From JAJPJX01 sp964568355 (GTDB taxonomy: Bacteria > Acidobacteriota > Terriglobia > Bryobacterales > Bryobacteraceae): 39,662 nucleotides of DNA. Positions 1 to 5,867 of this stretch are shown here, one piece after another. The stretch is from contig CAZMRK010000388.1 of NCBI GenBank assembly GCA_964568355.1, positions 1 to 39,662 of the forward strand, in the 5' to 3' direction. Below the pieces are notes generated by a model that was not told the origin of the DNA, searched no databases, and saw only the letters and a list, made by a program, of their open reading frames with translations. A program made the position numbers and the translations under genes. Numbering within the stretch: position 1 is the stretch's first letter; every line of letters begins with the position of its first letter.

Positions 1-780
1 GCTCAACAGCTCGTCCACGCTGTGCCCCGACATTTGCAGCAGCGCCTCTCCCGCGCTCTTCGAGAGCCATCCCGCCGCGGCCAGCGCTTTCTCCCCCGGC
101 TCCAGTTTCACGAACGGCTGCTCCCGGCCCCAGGAATTGCGTACCACCTCCCAGCCATAGCCGGCGGTGGGCGTGGTGTGGATGATCAGGCAGCCCAGCG
201 CCCCCTTCCGCAGCGCTTGCTCAAACTTATAGGTCCAGCGCCCATAATAGGTCAGAGCACGCCCCCCGAAAAACTTGGGATCGTTCGAGGCGGGTTCGTT
301 GGTGAACAACACTACGATCTTCCCCCTGACATCCACGCCCTTGAAATCGTCCCAATGATATTCTGGAGCAACGATCCCGTGGCCCACGAAAATCGCCTCT
401 GCGTCAAAGCGTGTTTCGACCTTCTGCTGCTGGCTGCCGGCCACAAAATCCTCCAGCCAGCGAAACGGCTCCGTCTTCCCCCGCCCGGAGGCGCTCAGCT
501 CCGCGCCCTTTTCCGTGGTCACGCCGACCAGCGGAACTCGTTGAAAATAAGTGCCGTTCTCACCCGCCGGCCGGGCCCCCGCCAGCGCCATCTGCGCCGC
601 AATGTACTCGGTCGCCAACTGGCCGCCACGCTCGCCTACTCCGCGCCCCTCCAGCAAATCGCTTGCCAGAAAGCGTACGTGCGTCCGAATCCGGCTGCCG
701 GCAATCTGATCCGATTGAGGAAGCGCTGGCAAGGCTGTCGCCCAAACGATCACCCCAATCCAGATAGAGTTATAGATCAT
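1..780 (-). CDS. Secreted M28-family metallopeptidase, N-terminal part (cut by window edge)
   Basis: The minus strand is open from an ATG at 780 to the window edge, giving the first 260 residues. Residues 1-22 are a signal peptide (hydrophobic core IWIGVIVWATALPALP). The segment HVRFLASDLLEGRGVGERGG (about 33-52) is the typical opening of bacterial M28 aminopeptidase-like proteins. A PA-type insert follows (IFVGHGIVAPEYHWDDFKGV, then GKIVVLF). The zinc-binding catalytic domain lies beyond the window, so activity cannot be judged. It is likely an exported peptidase. It is divergent from cysD with only about 26 bp between starts, so at least one promoter must lie inside the neighbouring coding region. 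Family assignment is from the N-terminal motifs only. Confidence 0.8.
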   Translation of the reverse strand, partial: MIYNSIWIGVIVWATALPALPQSDQIAGSRIRTHVRFLASDLLEGRGVGERGGQLATEYIAAQMALAGARPAGENGTYFQRVPLVGVTTEKGAELSASGRGKTEPFRWLEDFVAGSQQQKVETRFDAEAIFVGHGIVAPEYHWDDFKGVDVRGKIVVLFTNEPASNDPKFFGGRALTYYGRWTYKFEQALRKGALGCLIIHTTPTAGYGWEVVRNSWGREQPFVKLEPGEKALAAAGWLSKSAGEALLQMSGHSVDELLS

Positions 781-806
781 GGCATGGTATCCTGGTATTG
801 TTCAAC

Positions 807-1712
807 GTGGATAAGCTGACCTTAACACATCTCCGGATGCTGGAAGCGGAGAGCATCCACATCCTGCGCGAAGTCGTTGCCGAGTTTCAGCGGCCTGTCA
901 TGCTTTACTCGATCGGCAAAGATTCCTCGGTGATGGTCCGGCTCGCCCAGAAGGCCTTCTATCCGGGCCGCATTCCGTTCCCGCTGCTGCACGTCGACAC
1001 GACCTATAAGTTCCGGGAAATGATCGAGTTCCGGGACCGGTTCACGGCCGAAATCGGGGCCAAATTGATCGTCCACACCAACTGGAAGGCCATCGAGGAA
1101 GGCGCCAACCCGTTCCGGCTGGGAACGGCCAAGTGCTGCGGCCTGTTGAAAACCCGCTCCCTGCTCGATGCCTTGGCCGAAGGCGGCTACGATGCGGCCT
1201 TCGGCGGAGCCCGCCGGGATGAGGAAAAGTCCCGAGCCAAGGAGCGCATCTACTCCTTCCGCGATTCCTTCGGCCAGTGGGACCCCAAAAACCAGCGGCC
1301 CGAATTGTGGAATCTGTTCAATGCCCGGGTGGACAAAGGCGAAAGTATTCGTGTATTTCCGCTCTCCAATTGGACCGAATTGGATGTCTGGCAGTACATT
1401 CATTTAGAGAATATCCCCATCGTTCCGCTATACTTTGCCAAGGAGCGGGAGATGGTGGTCCGCGGCAGCACGCTGATTCCGGTGGAGCAGGATATCCCGC
1501 TGTTGCCCGGCGAGAAACCGCAGCGGATCCTGTGCCGCATGCGCTCGCTCGGCTGCAGCCCCTGCACCGGGGCCATCCGCTCGGAAGCCGACACGGTGCC
1601 CAAGATCATTCAGGAAATGATGTTGTTCCGCCGCTCGGAGCGCGAGAATCGCGTCATCGATCACGATCAGGAAGGCTCCATGGAATTGAAGAAGCGCGAG
1701 GGATATTTTTGA
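807..1712 (+). CDS. cysD: Sulfate adenylyltransferase small subunit CysD
   Basis: This is the ATP-sulfurylase catalytic subunit: it makes adenosine 5'-phosphosulfate from ATP and sulfate, driven by GTP hydrolysis on CysN, in the cytoplasm. The 301-residue protein is close to E. coli CysD over its whole length. The PP-loop SIGKDS is at 35-40, followed by the conserved GGARRDEEKSRAKER, DPKNQRPELW and RVFPLSNWTELDVWQYI blocks, and it ends GSMELKKREGYF. I chose the GTG at 807 because MDKLTLTHLRMLEAES then aligns with the E. coli start; a TTG at 798 would add three residues. No clear Shine-Dalgarno is visible. The stop overlaps the cysN ATG by one base, so the pair is translationally coupled. Confidence 0.95.
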   Translation: MDKLTLTHLRMLEAESIHILREVVAEFQRPVMLYSIGKDSSVMVRLAQKAFYPGRIPFPLLHVDTTYKFREMIEFRDRFTAEIGAKLIVHTNWKAIEEGANPFRLGTAKCCGLLKTRSLLDALAEGGYDAAFGGARRDEEKSRAKERIYSFRDSFGQWDPKNQRPELWNLFNARVDKGESIRVFPLSNWTELDVWQYIHLENIPIVPLYFAKEREMVVRGSTLIPVEQDIPLLPGEKPQRILCRMRSLGCSPCTGAIRSEADTVPKIIQEMMLFRRSERENRVIDHDQEGSMELKKREGYF

Positions 1713-3466
1713 TGACGTCTACCGCGGCCGCGGCCGGCGCCGCCGACATCGAGAGCTTTCTGCGGCAGAACGAGGAAAAGGAGCTTCTGCGATTTTCAAC
1801 CGCCGGCAGCGTGGACGATGGCAAATCCACTCTGATCGGGCGCCTGCTCTACGACTCCAAGGGCGTCTACGAGGATCAACTCGCCTCCGTGCAAAAGGTG
1901 AGCGTCAATCAGACCGCCGGACCGCTGGACTTCGCGTTGCTCACCGACGGCTTGCGCGCCGAGCGCGAGCAGGGCATCACCATCGACGTCGCCTATCGCT
2001 ACTTTTCCACACCCAAACGCAAGTTCATCATCGCCGATACCCCCGGCCATGAACAGTACACGCGCAACATGGCCACCGGCGCCTCCACCGCCAACCTGGC
2101 CATCGTGCTGGTAGACGCCCGCCACGGAGTGCTGCCGCAATCCCGCCGGCATGCCTACATCGCTTCCCTGCTGGGCATTCAGCACATCGTCATCGCCGTG
2201 AACAAGATGGACCTGGTGGACTTCAGCGAGGAGGTCTTCGAAAAGATCCGGCGCGAGTTCAGCGAATTTGCCGCCCAGTTCCAGGTTCCCGACCTGCACT
2301 TCATCCCCATCAGCGCCTTGCTGGGCGACAACGTGGTCTCGAAAAGCGCCAACATGCCCTGGTTCACCGGGGAGAGCCTGCTGCACTATCTCGAAACCGT
2401 GCACATTGCCAGCGACCGCAATCTCACCGAGATGCGCTTTCCGGTGCAATACGTCATCCGCCCGGATCTCGACTTCCGCGGTTATGCCGGCCAGGTGGCA
2501 TCCGGCATCATCCGGCCGGGCGATCCGGTGATGGTGCTCCCTTCCGGCCGCACCACGCGCGTGAAATCCGTCGTCACCTACGATGGCAACCTGTCCCGGG
2601 CCTTTCCGCCCATGTCGGTCACGGTGACCCTCGAACAGGAACTGGATATCAGCCGCGGGGATATGCTCGTGCCTCCCGACCACGCGCCCCACGTGTCCAA
2701 GCAGTTCGACGCGCGCCTGGTCTGGATGAGCCACACTCCGCTCGACCAGAACCGCTCCTACCTGCTGAAGCACACCACCCAGATGGTGCGGGCCGGCGTG
2801 CGCATGATCCGCTACAAGATCAACGTCAATACGCTCGAAAAAGAGCCCGCCGCCGCACTCGAACTGAACGAGATCGGCGCCGTTGTGATCGAGACCCACC
2901 GTCCCATCTTCTTCGACGCCTACAAGCGTAACCGCGCCACCGGCAGTTTCATCCTGGTCGACGCCATCTCGAACGAGACTGTGGCCGCGGGCATGATCAC
3001 CGGCCGCGAACCCGGTGAATCGCAGGTCAAAACCACGCTGCTCGATGGCTTGAAGTTCGAAAGCAGCCGCGTGGCGCCTCCCGAGCGTTTTTCGCGCTAT
3101 GGACACCATCCGGCCACCATCTGGCTGGTTGGCAGCCAGGAGCTTGCCTATGTCGTCGAGCGTAAGCTCTTCGATCGCGGCTGTGTCGTGCAGGTGCTGG
3201 CCGATGAGAAGGACGCCAGCCTGCTCGGCGACCTGGCGGCCATCTCCAACGCCGCCGGCCTCATCACCATCTGCGTCGTGCGGCCCGCCGATACCGCCGA
3301 GCGGGATCGCGCGCTGCGCCTGGCCGGAGCGCAGCATTTTCTCGAAGTGGATGCCGCCCGTCTGCCCGCCGGCCAGGAAGAGGCGGCGGAAGAAATTCTC
3401 CGGATGCTTGAACGGCGCAACGTGATCACCGGCGCCAGCGACTACTACGGCGGCGGCGGCATCTAG
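1712..3466 (+). CDS. cysN: Sulfate adenylyltransferase large subunit CysN with degenerate CysC-like C-terminus
   Basis: This is the GTPase subunit of ATP sulfurylase, partner of CysD. The ATG at 1712 overlaps the cysD stop; the frame is open further upstream, but that part lies inside cysD. The 584-residue protein has G1 GSVDDGKST (32-40), G3 DTPGHEQYTRNM (about 109), G4 NKMD and EF-Tu-like domains II/III, ending near residue 460. From about 465 to 572 there is an extra domain that reads like APS kinase (WLVG..., VVERKLFDRG, AGLITICVVRPADTAERDRA, HFLEVDA). Where CysC should have the GLSGAGKST P-loop it has GSQELAY, and it is about 100 residues rather than about 200. It is probably a non-catalytic CysNC remnant. 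The stop is shared with the convergent globin gene. Confidence 0.93.
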   Translation: MTSTAAAAGAADIESFLRQNEEKELLRFSTAGSVDDGKSTLIGRLLYDSKGVYEDQLASVQKVSVNQTAGPLDFALLTDGLRAEREQGITIDVAYRYFSTPKRKFIIADTPGHEQYTRNMATGASTANLAIVLVDARHGVLPQSRRHAYIASLLGIQHIVIAVNKMDLVDFSEEVFEKIRREFSEFAAQFQVPDLHFIPISALLGDNVVSKSANMPWFTGESLLHYLETVHIASDRNLTEMRFPVQYVIRPDLDFRGYAGQVASGIIRPGDPVMVLPSGRTTRVKSVVTYDGNLSRAFPPMSVTVTLEQELDISRGDMLVPPDHAPHVSKQFDARLVWMSHTPLDQNRSYLLKHTTQMVRAGVRMIRYKINVNTLEKEPAAALELNEIGAVVIETHRPIFFDAYKRNRATGSFILVDAISNETVAAGMITGREPGESQVKTTLLDGLKFESSRVAPPERFSRYGHHPATIWLVGSQELAYVVERKLFDRGCVVQVLADEKDASLLGDLAAISNAAGLITICVVRPADTAERDRALRLAGAQHFLEVDAARLPAGQEEAAEEILRMLERRNVITGASDYYGGGGI

Positions 3467-3906
3467 CGGGGAGCCGCGTCCTTTTCCACAATCGCGGGCC
3501 GCAGGGATTCCACCACGGCGAGAAACTCCGTCTTCTCCTTCCCCCGGATGTGAACCTGGTCCAGCGCGGCGGCCAGGTATTTCATGTTGGCGGCCCATTC
3601 CGCCGCGGTGATTCCCAGCCCTCCATGCGCGGTTTTCATATCGCGCCCGACATAAACGCATGGACCGCCGGTAAGCGCGCATAGCTGGTCCTTGAGCAAC
3701 TGGCGGGCCCGCTGGAGCGAATCGGCGCCGCGCCCGGAAAAGCGCGCGAACTGAGGATCCGACCGGATGCCCTTCAAATATGCATCGGCGATGGCCGCAA
3801 TCCCGTCATAGCGCCCCACGCGCTCGTACAGCGAGGGCGTCCCCTTCTGCTGGGCCAGGCCGCCGGGCGCGAGCCATAGAATCCAAAGCAGGATAATCGA
3901 CCGCAT
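3463..3906 (-). CDS. Exported group I truncated hemoglobin (operon copy)
   Basis: 147 residues. Residues 1-18 form a signal peptide ending GGLAQ, so the globin should be periplasmic or extracellular, unlike classical cytosolic HbN. The globin domain starts SLYERVG (25-31). The proximal haem ligand is His94 in GRDMKTAHGG, preceded by Cys76 and Cys83 (C-X6-C), which could form a disulfide. Group I truncated hemoglobins bind O2 and NO, and some act as NO dioxygenases. A B10 tyrosine is not clear: Tyr43 is within one position. The gene starts 9 nt after the Rrf2 regulator gene on the same strand, so it is probably co-transcribed with it. Its stop overlaps the cysN stop in the palindrome CTAG. Confidence 0.85.
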   Translation of the reverse strand: MRSIILLWILWLAPGGLAQQKGTPSLYERVGRYDGIAAIADAYLKGIRSDPQFARFSGRGADSLQRARQLLKDQLCALTGGPCVYVGRDMKTAHGGLGITAAEWAANMKYLAAALDQVHIRGKEKTEFLAVVESLRPAIVEKDAAPR

Positions 3907-3915
3907 GGTCCCCGT

Positions 3916-4368
3916 TTATACCACACGCCGGGCCGGCTGGCCTTCAATCGCCAGCAGCAGCGGTTTGCGCTTCTTCAGCAGATCCGCCAGCGTCCACTTG
4001 TCTAACTCCGCAAGGAAAGCTTCTGCCGCCTGCGAGAGCGCGGTACGCAGAGCGCAGGGCTCATAGATCGGACAATTCTCTTCGCTCGGGGACATGCACG
4101 GCGCAATCTGAAAATCCGGCTCCGTAACCGCCGCAACCCGGCCCAGCCGGATCCGTTCCGGCACCTGCGCCAGCCGCAATCCCCCGGAACGCCCCCGCAC
4201 CGTCTGCAGATACCCGTGCGCCGCCAAAGTCTGCGCCACCTTTTGCAGATGCGCCAGCGAAAGACCGAAATCGCTCGCCACCTCGCCCGCCGTGGTCAGC
4301 TCCGGAGCCCGCAGCGCCGCATGAATCAACATGCGAAAAGCATAGTCGGAATGTTGAGACAATCGCAT
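3916..4368 (-). CDS. Rrf2-family regulator, NsrR-like (nitric-oxide-sensing type)
   Basis: 150 residues. The start at 4368 gives MRLSQHSDYAFRMLIHAAL, matching NsrR (MQLTSFTDYGLRALIYMA), with GGAAG 8 nt upstream; an in-frame ATG at 4437 would add 23 unrelated residues. It has a winged helix (ASDFGLSLAHLQKVAQTLAAHGYLQTVRGRSGGLRLA) and then three cysteines in CMSPSEENCPIYEPC, spaced C-X7-C-X5-C, as I recall for the [4Fe-4S] ligands of Bacillus NsrR. The C-terminal AFLAELDKWTLADLL also matches NsrR. NsrR represses NO-detoxification genes until NO damages its cluster. Truncated hemoglobin genes on both sides and a palindrome at 4588-4610 fit that role. An IscR- or RsrR-like role is less likely. 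Confidence 0.82.
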   Translation of the reverse strand: MRLSQHSDYAFRMLIHAALRAPELTTAGEVASDFGLSLAHLQKVAQTLAAHGYLQTVRGRSGGLRLAQVPERIRLGRVAAVTEPDFQIAPCMSPSEENCPIYEPCALRTALSQAAEAFLAELDKWTLADLLKKRKPLLLAIEGQPARRVV

Positions 4369-4475
4369 ATCAACTTCCAAACCCGTGCCGCACCACAGGT
4401 ACCGGCCCGCGCTCGCCAGGTGGTGCTCACACATCACAAGCTACAAAAACCACTCCGTGACCGCGCCGCACCACA

Positions 4476-4507
4476 GTTACCGAGCCGCGACCGTGAGGGA
4501 GCGGTCC
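4476..4507 (+). repeat. Dispersed hairpin repeat, copy 1 (REP-like)
   Basis: A 32-nt element beginning GTTACCGAGCC and ending GAGCGGTCC, identical to copy 2 at 19972-20003 and two substitutions away from copy 3 at 27566-27596. It can fold as stem CCGC/GCGG. Just upstream (4448-4465) is a degenerate, inverted-looking relative. It lies in the nsrR/globin intergenic region, upstream of the promoter. Confidence 0.75.
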
Positions 4508-4561
4508 ACTGAACCGCGCGCGGAAGCAAGCGGACAAACCAAACCTCGCCACCCCCGCCAG

Positions 4562-4590
4562 TTGACAGTTTACCATCGCCATGGGATAAC
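4562..4590 (+). promoter_or_regulatory. Sigma70-type promoter of the divergent truncated hemoglobin gene
   Basis: A perfect -35 TTGACA (4562-4567) is followed by a 17-bp spacer and the -10 element GATAAC (4585-4590). Predicted transcription starts near 4597, giving a 5' UTR of about 53 nt before the ATG at 4650. Confidence 0.6.
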
Positions 4591-4610
4591 AGGTATTTCA
4601 GATACCACTT
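4588..4610 (+). promoter_or_regulatory. Putative NsrR operator (11-1-11 palindrome)
   Basis: The left arm AACAGGTATTT, a central C, and a right arm whose reverse complement is AAGTGGTATCT agree at 8 of 11 positions. The arms match the enterobacterial NsrR half-site AAGATGYATTT at 9/11 and 8/11. The core GGTATTTCAGATACC has one mismatch. The site overlaps the -10 and predicted start, where a repressor would block transcription. Confidence 0.6.
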
Positions 4611-4649
4611 TTAGCCACAGTCAACACACAGAGGAGAAATCCAAAAAAG

Positions 4650-5099
4650 ATGCGAATATTTCGATCAACAGCTTTGTCTGCAGTAGCCATGCTGATCTGG
4701 TTGGTGGGAGCCCAGGCGGCGAATACGGAAAAGACGCTCTATGAGCGCCTGGGCGGGCAGCCCGCCATTCAGGCGGTGGCCAGCGAATTAGTCGATCGGA
4801 TTCTGGCCGATACGCGCGTGAACAAGTGGTTTACCCATGCCGCGTCGAGCCCCGAAAACACTGCTGCCTACAAGGCCAAGCTTGCCCAGTTCCTGTGCCA
4901 AAGCACGCAAGGACCCTGCCACTACACCGGCCTCGATATGACCACCGCCCATCGCGGCCGCCACGTCACCAGCCAGGCCTTCGATGCCGTGGTCGACGAT
5001 CTGGTCGCCGTGCTTGCCAGGCTGAAAGTGCCCGCGAAAGAGAAGAACGAAGTGCTGGCCATGCTGGCGCCTCTCAAGACTGTCATTGTGCAGAAGTAA
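4650..5099 (+). CDS. Exported group I truncated hemoglobin (divergent copy)
   Basis: 149 residues, paralogous to the globin at 3463-3906. The signal peptide is 1-23 (cleavage after GAQA). The domain begins TLYERLGGQPAIQAV. The proximal histidine is His101 in GLDMTTAHRGRH, again preceded by a C-X6-C pair (Cys83, Cys90). By alignment to mycobacterial HbN the distal B10 position falls on Val48, not tyrosine, so ligand chemistry may differ from classical NO dioxygenases. The ribosome-binding site GAGGAG (4631-4636) is 13 nt from the ATG, slightly long. The promoter at 4562-4590 is overlapped by an NsrR-like palindrome, so nitric-oxide-inducible export of this globin is a reasonable inference. Confidence 0.85.
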   Translation: MRIFRSTALSAVAMLIWLVGAQAANTEKTLYERLGGQPAIQAVASELVDRILADTRVNKWFTHAASSPENTAAYKAKLAQFLCQSTQGPCHYTGLDMTTAHRGRHVTSQAFDAVVDDLVAVLARLKVPAKEKNEVLAMLAPLKTVIVQK

Positions 5100-5127
5100 G
5101 AACGAGCCGGCGGCGCCATTGCGGTAC

Positions 5128-5187
5128 ACTTGTGGCGTTGTAGCTTCCGCGCGCCGAATCATTCGTCGCGAAACACACACACAAGTG
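5128..5187 (+). promoter_or_regulatory. Inverted repeat in the 5' leader of the flavin reductase gene
   Basis: CACTTGTG (5128-5135) and CACAAGTG (5180-5187) are perfect inverted repeats separated by 44 nt. The right arm touches the ribosome-binding site AAAGGA (5188-5193) of the next gene, so a folded RNA could affect its translation. The structure could be chance. Confidence 0.3.
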
Positions 5188-5200
5188 GAAAGGACTTCAG

Positions 5201-5758
5201 ATGAGCCAATACCAGATCGGTGTCGTGATTGGCAGCCTTCGCCGCGGTTCCTTCAACCGCCAGTTAGCTCATGCCGTCACCCAACTGGCGCCGCCCGAAT
5301 TCTCGTTCCAGGACCTGCGCATCGATGATCTGCCCCTCTACAATCAGGACGACGATGCCTCTCCGGCCGAGTCCGCTCAGCGGCTCAAGCGGGAGATCTC
5401 GGCCAGCCACGGCATCCTGTTTGTCACGCCCGAGTACAATCGCTCCGTCCCCGGCGTGCTCAAGAACGCCATCGATCATGCCTCGCGTCCCTATGGCCAA
5501 AGCGCCTGGGCCGGCAAGCCCGCCGGCATTCTGGGAGCCTCCATCGGCACCACCGGCACCTCCATGGCGCAGCAGCATTTGCGCAACATCCTTTCCTACC
5601 TGGATATGCCTGCGCTGGGCCAGCCCGAAGTATTTCTCCACGTGAGCGACGAGTTATTCGGCCCCGACGGCGGAATCACCAACGCCCGCACCAAAGCCTT
5701 CCTCCAAAGGTGGATGGACCGCTACGTCGCCTGGATCCAGAAGTTCGCGCACCATTGA
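5201..5758 (+). CDS. NADPH-dependent FMN reductase (flavodoxin-like quinone/chromate reductase family)
   Basis: 185 residues. Cytosolic flavoprotein that moves electrons from NAD(P)H to quinones, azo compounds or metal oxyanions. The FMN phosphate loop is GSLRRGSFNR (11-20) and the flavin-contacting family motif is PEYNRSVPGVLKNAID (77-92); both match the ChrR/YieF-type family, as does the length. The AAAGGA ribosome-binding site is 7 nt before the ATG. It follows the globin gene by about 100 bp on the same strand. It might share a nitrosative or redox stress role, but the gap and separate leader make co-transcription uncertain. The physiological substrate cannot be read from sequence. Confidence 0.9.
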   Translation: MSQYQIGVVIGSLRRGSFNRQLAHAVTQLAPPEFSFQDLRIDDLPLYNQDDDASPAESAQRLKREISASHGILFVTPEYNRSVPGVLKNAIDHASRPYGQSAWAGKPAGILGASIGTTGTSMAQQHLRNILSYLDMPALGQPEVFLHVSDELFGPDGGITNARTKAFLQRWMDRYVAWIQKFAHH

Positions 5759-5768
5759 GCCATGCGCG

Positions 5769-5851
5769 AAAAAAATCTGGGGACACTGCGGGCGCGCGTT
5801 TCGACCGCATTCCCCTGCCAGGCGCAACAGCCGTGTCCCCGGATTTTTTTT
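5769..5851. terminator. Bidirectional terminator-like inverted repeat
   Basis: An A-tract and TCTGGGGACAC (5769-5786) face GTGTCCCCGGA and an 8-T tract (5833-5851): 18 paired positions with one G-U, and a 46-nt loop. It lies between two convergent genes and gives a U-tract on both strands. The long loop is unusual for a simple terminator; a small mobile repeat is an alternative. Confidence 0.55.
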
Positions 5852-5867
5852 CGTCAGGCCGCCGGCC

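Noticed and set aside
22..819. 265-codon plus-strand frame at the window start
   Set aside because: The minus strand carries a coherent M28-type N-terminus with a signal peptide; the plus frame is its shadow.
1796..3682. 628-codon open frame on the minus strand
   Set aside because: Antisense to cysN, whose motifs are unmistakable; the frame is open only because of the high G+C codon pattern.
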